A stretch of 57,098 nucleotides of DNA from Leucothrix pacifica. GTDB lineage: Bacteria; Pseudomonadota; Gammaproteobacteria; Thiotrichales; Thiotrichaceae. The stretch lies in the NCBI RefSeq assembly GCF_003172875.1, contig NZ_QGKM01000005.1, positions 121,881-178,978 on the forward strand. The letters run 5' to 3'. The translations under genes were made by a program, and so were the position numbers. The notes under the pieces were generated by a model, which was given only the letters and a program-made list of their open reading frames with translations, made no database searches and had not been told where the DNA came from. Of the stretch, positions 34,435-45,300 are shown piece after piece. How positions within the stretch are numbered: position 1 is the first letter of the stretch; the number at the start of each line of letters is the position of its first letter.

Positions 34435-35817
34435 TTAACCTGCATCATCCAATTCGTACTTTTTAATACGGTAACGTAGCTGTCTGAATGTCATGCCTAA
34501 CTGTTTGGCAGCAGCGGTACGATTCCAACGCGTTTGTTCCAGCGCTTCCAGAATTTGGCTTTTCTCATCATCCGCCTCTGGTTGCCATGCGGGATGGGCT
34601 GAGATTTTAGCCTGCATTGCTTCTGCAGTTTTCACAACAGGACTCACATCCGGCAACTGCAGATCTTCCGGTTGAATCACATTGTCTTCACACAACGTTG
34701 AAGCACGCTCCAGAATATTCTCTAACTCACGCACATTTCCGGGGAATGGATATTGGTTCAGTGCATTCATTGCAGCAGGTGACAAATGGATTTCATCCAG
34801 CGCCCAACGTTCTGCGATCAACTTGAGGAAGAAGTTAGCCAGCAATTCAATATCGCCACCCCGCTCATGAAGAGGAGGTACATCCAACTTGATCACGTTA
34901 AGCCGATAATATAAATCTTGGCGGAAACTACCCTCTTCGACTTCTTTCTCCAAATCCTTATGAGTTGCACTGAGAATGCGTATATCAACGCCCACCTCCT
35001 CTGTTCCACCCACAGGTTTGATGGCTTTCTCCTGAATCGCACGTAGCAGTTTGACCTGCATACCGAGTGGCAGATCAGCTACCTCATCTAAAAACAAGGT
35101 GCCTTTGTGAGCAGCCTGAAACAGGCCTTTTTTATCCTCGACTGCACCAGTGAAGCTGCCCTTCTTATGCCCGAAGAACTCACTCTCCATCAAGTTTTCA
35201 GGAATTGCACCACAGTTAACAGGAATAAAACTGCCACCCGCCCGCGGGCTTCGTTTATGAATTTCGTTGGCAACCAGCTCTTTACCACTACCGGATTCAC
35301 CATGTATGAATACCGGTGCCTGACTGCGAGCCAGCTTAGCAATAGTAGCGTTCAAACGCTGCATCGCCTCAGACTCACCGATAATCGAGCTTTCTTGCGT
35401 ATTATCACTTTTAGATTTTGTCGTGGTACCGGATGAATTTTCCGTGTGGCCAGACAATGTCAAAGCGGTTTGCACTAAATCGCGCAATTTACTCAGATCA
35501 ACAGGCTTTGAAACAAAATCATAAGCGCCGGCTTTCAGTGCCTCAACCGCAGACTCCATACTGCCGAAAGCAGTAATCACCGCCACCGGAATGTGTGCAT
35601 ACTCTCGTTGTATATAGCGCACAATATCCAAACCAGTGCCATCAGGTAGTTTCATATCAGTCAGGCACAGATCCGGCTGGAACGACTGGATGGTCAGCAA
35701 GGCTTCTTTCACAGAGCCAGCTGTTGCCGTATCCAGTCCCATTCGTAATAAGGTGATTTCAAGCAGCTCACGAATGTCTGGCTCGTCATCAATCACTAGT
35801 ACTTTTTGTTGTGCCAT
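34435..35817 (-). CDS. pilR: sigma-54-dependent response regulator PilR
   Basis: This 460-residue NtrC-type regulator is expected to drive transcription of type IV pilin genes when phosphorylated by PilS. The receiver domain has D54 in LTDMKLPDG. The AAA+ domain has Walker A GESGSGKE near residue 170, a sigma-54 contact loop GSFTGA (a Ser variant of GAFTGA) near 222 and Walker B LFLDEVADLP. The Fis-type HTH lies at about 415-455 (WNRTAAAKQLGMTFRQLRYR). It is 31 bases downstream of pilS. No pilin gene is in the window. Confidence 0.94.
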   Translation of the reverse strand: MAQQKVLVIDDEPDIRELLEITLLRMGLDTATAGSVKEALLTIQSFQPDLCLTDMKLPDGTGLDIVRYIQREYAHIPVAVITAFGSMESAVEALKAGAYDFVSKPVDLSKLRDLVQTALTLSGHTENSSGTTTKSKSDNTQESSIIGESEAMQRLNATIAKLARSQAPVFIHGESGSGKELVANEIHKRSPRAGGSFIPVNCGAIPENLMESEFFGHKKGSFTGAVEDKKGLFQAAHKGTLFLDEVADLPLGMQVKLLRAIQEKAIKPVGGTEEVGVDIRILSATHKDLEKEVEEGSFRQDLYYRLNVIKLDVPPLHERGGDIELLANFFLKLIAERWALDEIHLSPAAMNALNQYPFPGNVRELENILERASTLCEDNVIQPEDLQLPDVSPVVKTAEAMQAKISAHPAWQPEADDEKSQILEALEQTRWNRTAAAKQLGMTFRQLRYRIKKYELDDAG

Positions 35818-35848
35818 AAGACGCTTCTCTAGATATTTTTTATATTAT

Positions 35849-37498
35849 TTAACGACTCTTGCGATGAGCGAAGACAATTCTAAAACAACTACCCTTACCC
35901 GTAAGCTGAACGTATTCTAAATTTGCTCCATTACTTAAACATAACTCACGCGCCATAAACAGACCTAAACCTGTTCCTTTGGTGCTCGTAGTATAAAATG
36001 GCTCAAACAAGCGCTCCTGACCGACCTCACTGATCCCGACACCATTATCCATTACACTGAGAATAAGGTCTCTGGTATGAGCAGGTTGCATACACTGAAT
36101 TTCCAGCTGCAGGCCCTCAGGGTTTTCGTGCGCGTATTTTTCAGCATTACGGCACAGGTTCCACATAATCTGATCAAAATGATTCGGGTCAAACTGGATT
36201 TCGGCATCCGACGGCTCCACAAACAAATTGATCTGCCGCATAGTTAATTCCGACTGACGCACGAAGTCCTCCCTGAATTTTTGTAACCACGCTTCCAGCG
36301 CAATGTTTTCGCGACTTGCTTCACGCTTACGAGACAGGTTCAGCACACTCTCGATAGTGGTATTCATGCGCTTGGAGTTTTCCTGAATGATTTGCACCAT
36401 TCGCTGATCAGGCTTACTTAACTCAGGAGACTCCGACAATAACTGCGCTGCGTGGCTAATCGCTCCCAGAGGGTTGCGGATTTCATGTGCAATATTCGCG
36501 GTCAGCTGCCCCAGTGAGGCCATTTTCACACCTTGCTGCTTTTCGCGTTGCGCGCTGGTATCTTCGAGGTATATCAACGCAGCACCATTGGTTCTTGTAC
36601 CAAGCTGGGACAAACGAAAACTGAGTTCAGTAGTACGCCAGTGTTTAATATCGTAACTCACTACTTTTGGACACACATTGGCAACCCAGTGTTTGAAATG
36701 GGCATTAAGCTCTGGTGCAAAGTCGCGCAGTGGTTTACTACGCCAATCTGGCGGACGTCCTAACATATCCCACGCTGTCGGGTTCATATGACGAATAACA
36801 CCAGAGCGCTCCACCACTAAAATGCCGGTTTGTAACTGATCCAGAATAGACTGATTCAGTTGTGACAGATTCGCCAGATCCACGCCACGACGTTTTGCTA
36901 ACTCGGCAGTCACTGAGGCTTTTTCAAACCACTTCCCTAACATCCAAGACGCAGAGAAGATGAATAATGTCAGGATACCGGCATAAGAGAGGTCAGACGC
37001 TGTACGCGTTGCCTCCTGCTGCATAAACACTTCAATCCCCAACAAACTGGTGATGGCGATTGCCGCTAACATTAAAGAGATTTGGCCGGGTCTTAGGATA
37101 TTTTGCAGGATAATAGGTAAACCCAACAGGATTCCCATTCCCGAATGCAAGCCACCACTAGAGAAGATCAGCAATAACAGGAAGATAATATCAATCGCCG
37201 GGTGCAGATACACCTGAGCCATATAACTTGGCCAGCGAAAATGGGCGCTAAAAATGGCTAAGACAGAGATAAAGGTGAAGCTATTCAGAACGATTTCGAA
37301 CAGCTTTGGATCATAACTCCCGAGCTGCATCGGCATGTTTTCTGTCAGCGTGAGTAACTGCAGCACTCCGATGAGAATAAGTCGGTAGATACTATAAAGT
37401 TGTATCGGGCTCCAGGGATTCTGATTGAGTGCAAATGCCGGAACCGATGTCCGGTCGCCGGATGTTATCCGGGTGGCTTGGCGTGCTCTAGACTGCAA
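35849..37498 (-). CDS. pilS: sensor histidine kinase PilS
   Basis: This is a 549-residue sensor kinase of type IV pilus regulation. About six transmembrane helices occupy residues 30-195, the arrangement through which PilS senses pilin in the membrane. A PAS domain (about 205-310, GILVVERSGVIRHMNPTA) precedes the HisKA block MASLGQLTANIAHEIRNPLG near residue 325 and an ATPase domain with DNGVGIS and GTGLGL. The start is TTG at 37498, with AGGGGA about eleven bases upstream. It overlaps the preceding small gene by 34 bases. Confidence 0.92.
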   Translation of the reverse strand: MQSRARQATRITSGDRTSVPAFALNQNPWSPIQLYSIYRLILIGVLQLLTLTENMPMQLGSYDPKLFEIVLNSFTFISVLAIFSAHFRWPSYMAQVYLHPAIDIIFLLLLIFSSGGLHSGMGILLGLPIILQNILRPGQISLMLAAIAITSLLGIEVFMQQEATRTASDLSYAGILTLFIFSASWMLGKWFEKASVTAELAKRRGVDLANLSQLNQSILDQLQTGILVVERSGVIRHMNPTAWDMLGRPPDWRSKPLRDFAPELNAHFKHWVANVCPKVVSYDIKHWRTTELSFRLSQLGTRTNGAALIYLEDTSAQREKQQGVKMASLGQLTANIAHEIRNPLGAISHAAQLLSESPELSKPDQRMVQIIQENSKRMNTTIESVLNLSRKREASRENIALEAWLQKFREDFVRQSELTMRQINLFVEPSDAEIQFDPNHFDQIMWNLCRNAEKYAHENPEGLQLEIQCMQPAHTRDLILSVMDNGVGISEVGQERLFEPFYTTSTKGTGLGLFMARELCLSNGANLEYVQLTGKGSCFRIVFAHRKSR

Positions 37499-37692
37499 AA
37501 GGTACTATCCCCTATTTTTATGGCTTCGTTTTCAGGTATATGCAGGCCACATTTTTCGCAGGGCACCATTTTTTTACTATTTTTGTTACGCTTGAGCGCA
37601 CGCGTGGTGTGCGTAATTTGACCATTACGCCATAACCTTACGGCATACAAGCTGACTGCAAGCAGAACAAACAACAAAAACAGACGAAACAT
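37465..37692 (-). CDS. PP0621 family small membrane-anchored protein
   Basis: This 75-residue protein has an N-terminal hydrophobic anchor (residues 1-18), a basic stretch and a C-terminal zinc-ribbon-like segment VPCEKCGLHIPENEA with a further Cys in FCSLEH. That is the pattern of the PP0621 family, which habitually precedes pilS in gammaproteobacteria. Function is unknown. Its end overlaps the pilS start by 34 bases, indicating coupling. Confidence 0.85.
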   Translation of the reverse strand: MFRLFLLFVLLAVSLYAVRLWRNGQITHTTRALKRNKNSKKMVPCEKCGLHIPENEAIKIGDSTFCSLEHAKPPG

Positions 37693-37805
37693 TGAGGGAA
37701 TTCCTTAGAAAACGACGAAAGAGCACCTGAGTTTAGCAGGGAGTGGTCGCACTGGCATGCCACATAATAAAACTAAGCATACTTGAAGCCACGGCAATCT
37801 GGTAA

Positions 37806-38402
37806 CTATTCAGCACCTGCACCAAGAAACATGCTGTCCACCAAATTATCCTTAAAGGTAAACACCAAACCACCATAGATGGAACCAGCAACTAAGGTAT
37901 CGCCAGCCACACTATAGTCTTCATCGAGATAGTCAGCATAAGCTTCCATAACCTCTTGCTCGGTGCTACCGATTTGAATACCGCGCGAGGTTTCGAGCTC
38001 ACTAGGCTGACGCACCATAATTGAAGAGATAATCTGCGGTGTTTCAGGATCAACAGTACTCAGCTGTAGCTTGATGCCACAGTCCTCGTAGTTCCACTCC
38101 TGAATAATTTCACCTATACCCGACCACAAGACTGGTTCGCCTTTCTCTACACGACATAACACCAGTGGTTCAAATTCCTGAATGGTCATATCCAGCTTGA
38201 GGCCATCGAAGGATTCACTGCGAATTAGGGAGAACTCCCGCAACTCATCACCACTGATAATTGTCAACTGGGTGGATGATGCGAGGGTGAAGCCGTTAGC
38301 TTGTTGGCCTGATTGAGAGGCACCCGCTGATTGGTCACTCATTGGATCTTTGCAACCAATCACTAAAATGGAGAGCCACAGGAGGCCTAATAGCTTCAAC
38401 AT
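37806..38402 (-). CDS. putative lipoprotein of unknown function
   Basis: From the ATG at 38402 this 198-residue protein has a lipoprotein signal (LGLLWLSILVIGC, with the lipobox Cys near residue 17), followed by a Ser/Gln-rich spacer. The folded part begins near residue 50 and contains two further cysteines (VLCRVEK and YEDCGIK). The GGGGGAG ribosome site before this ATG rules out the TTG four codons upstream. I recognise no family; C-terminal blocks such as QIGSTEQEVMEAYADYLDEDY recall small secreted proteins with SmpA/OmlA-like turns. It is divergent from tmcA. Confidence 0.72.
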   Translation of the reverse strand: MLKLLGLLWLSILVIGCKDPMSDQSAGASQSGQQANGFTLASSTQLTIISGDELREFSLIRSESFDGLKLDMTIQEFEPLVLCRVEKGEPVLWSGIGEIIQEWNYEDCGIKLQLSTVDPETPQIISSIMVRQPSELETSRGIQIGSTEQEVMEAYADYLDEDYSVAGDTLVAGSIYGGLVFTFKDNLVDSMFLGAGAE

Positions 38403-38557
38403 TCTCTCCCCCAATATGGTAATGTTTGATGTCTCAAAACTGGTATGGTAATTGCCCTAGTTGAAAACCGTTGGATTGTATGTTCGCTGACAAGTTCCAT
38501 CATTACGCCATAAGGACAAACGGTCTATACTAGCTATTAAAGTGCAGATTGATAGAA

Positions 38558-40552
38558 ATGAATACAAAACACCGCTCAATAGTTGCACTCAGAGGCCATC
38601 GAAATACCAGTTTAGATCGCTGCCATACGATTTTAGAAGGCCATAGTCCTAAATTAATAAGCCATATAAAATATAATAATACACAAAATATACCTTACAG
38701 CAAAGCAAGCACTGAGCTTGGTCAAGAAAACACCATTGTTATTTTTGACGCCACGGAACAGCTCGATGCAAATGCGTTAGGGGTTATCAGCGGTACTATC
38801 ATCGGTGGTGGATTACTCATACTACTATTGCCACCCTCAGGCTACGATCACCCAAATCCGGTATTTATAAAGCGTCTGTATCGCATTTTAAAACACCATA
38901 ACATTCCTATCCTTGACGCAACCGATCCGAAAATTGCATCCAGATTACCGAACGTAGATAGTCCACTACAGCAAAAGAAAACTCTGGAAATTGTACTGAG
39001 TAATGAGCAATCAGATGCTGTTGATGCAATCATTAAAGTCGCTAAGGGGCATCGCAAACGACCACTGGTATTGACGGCTGATCGTGGCAGAGGCAAATCA
39101 ACCGCGTTGGGTATTGCGGCAAAACGCCTCACCGAATCAGGTCTGGAGCGTATCATTGTCTGTGCACCAGCCAAGGCAATGGTTCAGCCATTGCTGCAGC
39201 ACGCGGAAGCATCTGGTGTGACCTATTGTGCGCCAGACCTGTTGGACCGCGAGCACCCCAAAGCGGATTTGGTGCTTATCGATGAAGCGGGAGCGATTCC
39301 GGTGCCTCTGCTGGTTCGACTACTAAAGCACTATCCACGGATTGTTTTCTCAACCACGCTGAAAGGTTACGAAGGTAATGGCAAAGGATTTGCGATTCGT
39401 TTTCAAAAACAGCTACACGCTATCACACCAAACTGGCGCGCACTGCAGCTTGACGCGCCTATTCGCTGGGGAGCGAATGACCCTCTTGAAGCATTGATTA
39501 ACGACTTGCTGCTGTTAAACGCTGAACCTGTCACCAGAGAAATCCCGGGGTCATTCGAACAAGATCAAATTCATTATCAACTGCTGGCACCTCAATCTAT
39601 CGCCGATAATGAAGCCCTGTTAAGGCAGTTATTTGGTTTACTAATCATCGCTCATTACCAAACCCGCCCCTCTGATCTTGCACAGTTATTGGATAGCCCG
39701 GATTTGAGCATTCATTTGCTGACTTATATGAACGACATTGTTGCAGCAGCAATTGTTAGCAAGGAAGGCGGTTTCACCTCTGAGCTAAGCCAACAAATTT
39801 ATAACGGTGAACGCCGCCCCAAGGGCAATCTGGTGCCACAAATACTCACCTTTCAACTCGGCATGCCGCAGGCTGCCAGCTTGACAACAGATCGTGTTAT
39901 GCGAATTGCAGTACACCCTGACTACCAGCGCAACCATGTAGGAAGCAGGCTGCTGGAGCAGGTCAGACAGCACTCATCAGCTGACTATTTATCAAGTAGT
40001 TTCGGATTACATGCTGATTTGCTATACTTCTGGCGTGAATCTAATTATCACATAGCCTATTTAGGCTTAAGACGTGAAGCCAGTAGTGGCTATCATTCTG
40101 CCGTCATGCTTCACCCTCTTACCCCCGAAGGTGAATTATTATTGCAGGAATCGCAGGTGGCATTTAAGCGCCACTTTAGTGCACAGCTAGCAGACAGTTT
40201 GAAGTTTTACGAACCGGATTTAGTACTGGCGATACTTAACAGCGGATTGCCGACTATTGAAAAACCGTGTTCTGCACAAGCGTTTCGGGATATCACACGT
40301 TTTGCCGACGGTGTCTGTGGGTATGATCTGGTGATGTCTGCACTGGTTCGCTGGTTACCTGACGCCTTAGCCGACGATTCCGGCCGGTTATGCGGTAATG
40401 AGTCACAGCTATTAGTACTACGTGTGTTACAACATCATGACTGGGCGTACTGCTGTAAATCCCTCAATTTATCAGGCAGACAACATGCCCTTAAACGTAT
40501 GCAACAAGCAGTCGCAAAACTACTAAAACCTGTTAGCTCACTTGAGCAATAA
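38558..40552 (+). CDS. tmcA: tRNA(Met) cytidine acetyltransferase TmcA
   Basis: TmcA makes N4-acetylcytidine at the wobble base of elongator tRNA(Met). The protein has 664 residues from the ATG at 38558, close to the 671 of E. coli. The helicase-like module has Walker A TADRGRGKSTALG near residue 174 and a DEAG box (LVLIDEAGAIPVP) near 242. The GNAT acetyltransferase region follows with VMRIAVHPDYQRNHVGSRLL near 450 and SSSFGLHADLLYFW near 480. The tRNA-binding tail completes the protein. An in-frame TTG lies three codons upstream. It is the first gene of a plus-strand run. Confidence 0.94.
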   Translation: MNTKHRSIVALRGHRNTSLDRCHTILEGHSPKLISHIKYNNTQNIPYSKASTELGQENTIVIFDATEQLDANALGVISGTIIGGGLLILLLPPSGYDHPNPVFIKRLYRILKHHNIPILDATDPKIASRLPNVDSPLQQKKTLEIVLSNEQSDAVDAIIKVAKGHRKRPLVLTADRGRGKSTALGIAAKRLTESGLERIIVCAPAKAMVQPLLQHAEASGVTYCAPDLLDREHPKADLVLIDEAGAIPVPLLVRLLKHYPRIVFSTTLKGYEGNGKGFAIRFQKQLHAITPNWRALQLDAPIRWGANDPLEALINDLLLLNAEPVTREIPGSFEQDQIHYQLLAPQSIADNEALLRQLFGLLIIAHYQTRPSDLAQLLDSPDLSIHLLTYMNDIVAAAIVSKEGGFTSELSQQIYNGERRPKGNLVPQILTFQLGMPQAASLTTDRVMRIAVHPDYQRNHVGSRLLEQVRQHSSADYLSSSFGLHADLLYFWRESNYHIAYLGLRREASSGYHSAVMLHPLTPEGELLLQESQVAFKRHFSAQLADSLKFYEPDLVLAILNSGLPTIEKPCSAQAFRDITRFADGVCGYDLVMSALVRWLPDALADDSGRLCGNESQLLVLRVLQHHDWAYCCKSLNLSGRQHALKRMQQAVAKLLKPVSSLEQ

Positions 40553-40604
40553 CAAACTATCCAGGGAAGGATTTAAAAATGCCCGTTGGCATTAAAATAC
40601 AATC

Positions 40605-41168
40605 ATGAGAGATCTTAAATCATCTGTTTTTCGCGGTATTGCAATTTTATTACTGTTAGGCGCAGCTGTGCTGTTTTGTGTCTCAATGGTGGAAACAACC
40701 TTTGTCACGTCTGAGCAAAGTATCCATGGATATTGGATTTTTCTGACTGGCTGGCTTGGGTTTATTATTTTTCAGTTCGCCTGGTATGCCACCCCATTAA
40801 ACTTTATGGCATTGCTATTGATGCGAAAGCGGCCGTGGTGGGCGCTTTTGTGTAGTGGTTTAGCATTACTTGCAATGTCTCAGGCATTCTTGTTCAATGA
40901 AATTCCGATGGACACCAGCGGAAACACCATACCTATTCTATCCCGAGGCACTGGCTTCTATAGTTGGATAATCATGAATGGCTGCATATTCTACTCGATT
41001 ATTATGATGCTAATTTATCGGGCGTTTAAGCGCGATTTTGAAAAATCAAACACGCTACCTAGTTCAGTATTGGTATCGGATGCACCAGCGAGCACACTTA
41101 AATCACCGCCCCCGAACCAACCTTTGAGCTTCCCGACTGGAGTTATTAGCACTCGAAGTAACCCTTGA
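40605..41168 (+). CDS. four-helix membrane protein, unknown function
   Basis: This 187-residue protein has four hydrophobic helices, at roughly residues 9-28, 45-70, 78-98 and 120-142, with a cytoplasmic Ser/Pro-rich tail. I recognise no family. It follows tmcA by 52 bases, and a weak stem-loop (AATGCC / GGCATT) lies between them near its start. Codon use is like its neighbours. It may be transcribed with tmcA. Confidence 0.65.
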   Translation: MRDLKSSVFRGIAILLLLGAAVLFCVSMVETTFVTSEQSIHGYWIFLTGWLGFIIFQFAWYATPLNFMALLLMRKRPWWALLCSGLALLAMSQAFLFNEIPMDTSGNTIPILSRGTGFYSWIIMNGCIFYSIIMMLIYRAFKRDFEKSNTLPSSVLVSDAPASTLKSPPPNQPLSFPTGVISTRSNP

Positions 41169-41296
41169 GCCTACACTTATGCGTATGCACACTGCTCATT
41201 AACCTCATAAAAAACGTCATTTGACATAAATATTTGACATACCTTAACGCATAGCGAATGCTCCACCACATATAATAAAATTAGTGGCTTGAAGGA

Positions 41297-42367
41297 ATGC
41301 AACGGTTATTAAAAATATTACTCTGGGGATTGCGAATAGGATTTATCGTGGTTATTGGCGTCACGCTATTCACCGCGCTTAAAGCGCCACCGGAAGTCAA
41401 AGAAGAGCCAGTGGGCGAAGACACCACTTTACGAGTTACAACAGAGTCACTGTCAGAACTCGAATTTGTCACCGAATTCAGTGCTCCGGCAACAGTTGTC
41501 AGTTTAAACGACAGCAGTATCAGTGCCGAAGTACAGGGCCGCGCGCTTAGCATTGATGCGGAAGTAGGCGATCAAATTAAGCAGGGTTCACTGCTGGTAG
41601 AGCTGGACTGCCGCAATTATGTTAACAACAGAAAACAAGCACTTGCAGCTCTAAGACTGAGTAAGACTCAACGTGACTTCGCCCAAAAACAGTACAACAG
41701 AAATAAACGACTACTACAGCGTGGCGTAATTCCACGTGAGACTTTTGATAAGAGTGAGTCTGACCTAACAACTAGTCTGGCGGATATTGAGCTGAAGCAA
41801 ACCTCAATTGATGCTGCTGAACTGTCTATTTCTAAATGCAAAATTTACGCGCCCTTCTCCGGCCAGGTGACGGCAAAACACGTACAACAAGGACAACTCA
41901 TTTCTCCCGGCTCACCTCTTATTCAGCTGTTACAAACAGATAAGTTAGAAGTTGAGGCAGAGCTATCACCCGATGAATTAGCCTCAACCAAAAGCAGTCC
42001 GGAATTGCTATTCACGACTGGTGATACGTCAGTCAAAGTTGATATCCGCAAAGTCATCCAACAACTGAATGCGAGTAGCAACACACTAAGGGTTCGTTTA
42101 GGTGCCAGTTCAAACGACACGTTAATCGCAGGTCTGAATGGTCGCTTAAGATGGCAGGATGGCAGTCGTAAAATCCCACCGGAATACTTGGTTAGCAGGG
42201 ATGACATGCTAGGAGTGATGTTAGTGTCCGATGGCAAAGCAAAATTCCATCCGATTCCCTCAGCGCGCGAAGGACAACCCGCTAAACTTGATTTATCCGG
42301 CAATACTCAAATCATTATCGTTAACCGTTTTTCTGCAAAGACTGGCGAACCGGTAAAAGTGGACTGA
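41297..42367 (+). CDS. RND efflux periplasmic adaptor (membrane fusion protein)
   Basis: This 356-residue HlyD/AcrA-type adaptor is anchored by an N-terminal helix (residues 8-28) and has no lipobox. The split lipoyl domain is visible (VVSLNDSSISAEVQGRALSIDAEVGDQIKQG at about 70-100, and IYAPFSGQVTAKHVQQGQLISPG near 180), flanking an alpha-hairpin of about 75 residues. It starts the efflux pair and ends one base before the pump gene. A GAAGGA site abuts the ATG. Confidence 0.9.
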   Translation: MQRLLKILLWGLRIGFIVVIGVTLFTALKAPPEVKEEPVGEDTTLRVTTESLSELEFVTEFSAPATVVSLNDSSISAEVQGRALSIDAEVGDQIKQGSLLVELDCRNYVNNRKQALAALRLSKTQRDFAQKQYNRNKRLLQRGVIPRETFDKSESDLTTSLADIELKQTSIDAAELSISKCKIYAPFSGQVTAKHVQQGQLISPGSPLIQLLQTDKLEVEAELSPDELASTKSSPELLFTTGDTSVKVDIRKVIQQLNASSNTLRVRLGASSNDTLIAGLNGRLRWQDGSRKIPPEYLVSRDDMLGVMLVSDGKAKFHPIPSAREGQPAKLDLSGNTQIIIVNRFSAKTGEPVKVD

Positions 42368-42368
42368 T

Positions 42369-45300
42369 ATGTATCGCGCGCTTCTAAAAAATCATGTATT
42401 GGCTAATCTGACTTTTGTACTGATTCTGGCCATTGGGTATTTGTCATATCAAAGCATGCCACGCCAGCAAGACCCGACGATTAATTTCAACTGGATTAGT
42501 ATTATCACGATACTGCCGGGAGCATCGGCAGAGGATGTGGAGTCTCGTGTTACCGATCCGATTGAAGACTCCATCAATGGCATCGCAGATATTAACTTCG
42601 TCTCCAGCAATAGCCGTGAAAACACCTCCAGTGTGTTGGTGCGATTTGAAGATTTAAAACCTGAAGTTTATGACAAACGTCTGGCAGATCTACGCCGTGA
42701 ATTGCAGAGTGTTCAGGAACAGCTGCCCGATGAAACCATTGAATCTCGCATCATAGAGATCACATCAGGCACCGCATTCCCGGCGGCAATGATTGCAGTG
42801 ACCACACTCGCTGACGATGAGTTGTTACGAAAATCTGCCAGAAGCGCAGCGCAAAGCATTGATCAGATGTCAGGGGTTGATCGTGTTGATACCGTGGCAT
42901 TGGATGATCCGGAATTACAAATTAACTTCGACCCGGCTGCCTTAGAGTCTTATGGATTACTGCCCGGTCAACTCTCTGACGCCTTGCAGCTGTGGTTTCA
43001 GGACACTGCGGCGGGCAACATCAATGTTGGCCGGGAAAGCTGGCTGGTTCGTCTGGTTGGTAAAACATCAGACCCTGCTGAAGTCAGTGAACTCCCCTTA
43101 CCTGCCCTTCAGGGCGAGATCGATTTGGCACGGGTTGCCACTGTGCAAAGAGCTCGCAAAAAAGCCTCTCAGGATGCGCGGGTTGATGGCAAGCCTGCAG
43201 TGTTGCTGTCTGTCATGAAGCAGGACAACACCAATATCATCAAACTCATCGACCGCTTAAGAGTCTGGGTCGACTTACAGAATAAAGTCAATGCCACCAC
43301 AGGGGTGGAGTACCGCCTGATAGACGACCAAACGTTACCCACCAAAAAGGCCATCAACATCATGCAAAGCAATGCTTTGATTGGTTTGCTACTGGTGCTG
43401 GTGGTGGCATGGCTATTTTTAGGCACACAAATCGCTGTACTAACCGCTATCGGTATTCCATTTATATTGGCGCTGACGTTTTGGGTACTGTCTGCCACCG
43501 GTGAAACCCTGAATGTCACGGTGCTGTTAGGAGTGGTCATAGTGCTGGGAATGCTGGTGGATGACGCGGTAGTCGTGGTGGAATCGATCTATTACCGACT
43601 GCAACGCGGTATGCAATCACTGGATGCAGCTGTTGACTCCATGCGTGAAGTGGCAATGCCAGTGACAACGGCAGTATTAACCACAATCGCGGCTTTTTTA
43701 CCGTTGATGTTATTGCCTGGCATTCTCGGTAAGTTTATGAAAGTTATCCCAATGGTAGTGACAATAGCCTTGGCAATCAGTCTGATCGAAGCATTCTGGA
43801 TGCTGCCGTCACATATCAGCGCGGCTAATATAGATCTGACCAAAAAGTCGCGCGTCCAACGCTGGCGTGAGTCGGCTATTCATTGGATACAGCTTAAATA
43901 TTCTAAGCTGTTGATAAGAGCACTACGATGGCCAAAGATGACTTTCGCAGCTGTGTTTCTGGCTTTTTTCAGTGCTATCGGTGTTCTGTCTGCAGGACTA
44001 ATTAAAGTTGACTTCTTTGCAGGTGACTCGCTTCGTATTTTCTACGTGAATGTTGAAATGAGTGCAACCACACCGCTGGCGGATACTTTAAAGAAAACGC
44101 TAGAAGTAGAACAACAAGTTAAGAAGCACTTGCTTCCCGGTGATGCTCGCTCGGTTGCCTCTTATGCAGGGTTAATGTTTACCGAGACCGAACCCAAAAA
44201 TGGCGACCAATATGGCCAGATTGTCATTAGCTTACTCCCTGAGTTAGAGGGAATGCGAGATGTGAATGCCATCATGGATTCTATGAGACAAGACGTCACT
44301 TCTGTCATAGGGGCGGAGAATATTTCATTTCTGGCTATGTCATCCGGCCCGCCTTCCAGTAAACCCATTAGCCTGAAAGTGCGCGGGGATAGCTACGCCG
44401 AAATTGAAGCTGCAAGTAATGAGTTGTCGAAGATTCTGGCGAATATCAAAGGCATCAAAGACATCAGTAATGATGCAAGTCGTGGGCGCATGGAGCTAAC
44501 GCTGCGAATGAATCATGATGCCATTAGACGAGCCGGTCTAAACCCACAAAACATCACACGCACCATTCGACTCTTAGTTGACGGAGAAGTCGTGTCAGAA
44601 ATGCAGGACAATGGTGAAAAACTGCAAATCCGTGTTAAATCTAAACTGACTGAAATCGATGATCTGAGTAAATTGCTAAGCTTCCGTATTCCTTTGCCTG
44701 ACGGTGGCTCTATTCCACTGAATCGTTTAGTCAATGACACGCGTAAAATTTCACTGGGAAATATTCGCCACTATAACTTCCGAAAAGCAATTACCCTAGA
44801 AGCTGATCTGGTTAAGCTTACCGAACCCGAGGACTTCTGGGCTTGTCGCTTAGAGCCAGCAATTAAAGGCACTGAGCGAGACTACAGTAAGTGCCAACTC
44901 GATACCGTTACCGCGAATGATCTGTTAAAAAAAGGCTGGGAACCCTTCCAAACCCAATATCCGGGTGTGGATCTGGACTTCTCAGGACAACTGGATGACA
45001 TCGAGGAAAGTCTCGATTCCATCGGCCAACTATTCTTAATCGGTATCGGTTTGATGTACTTGATATTGGGAACTCAGTTTAAAAGCTATTTCCAACCATT
45101 TATGATTTTGGCAACCGTGCCATTGGCCTTTACGGGTGTAGTACTTGGTTTGCTAGTGACACAAAACCCACTCAGCTTGTACACACTTTATGGTGTGGTC
45201 GCCTTGGCAGGTATTGCGGTAAATGCGGCCATTGTATTGATATCAGCGGCTAATGACCGCTTTTATGCCGGTATGAGCGTCATACATGCGGCAGTCTATG

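Noticed and set aside
40578-40593. Small hairpin AATGCC/GGCATT after tmcA as a terminator
   Set aside because: The six-base AT-rich stem is weak and no real T-tract follows; it is mentioned only as context for the next gene.
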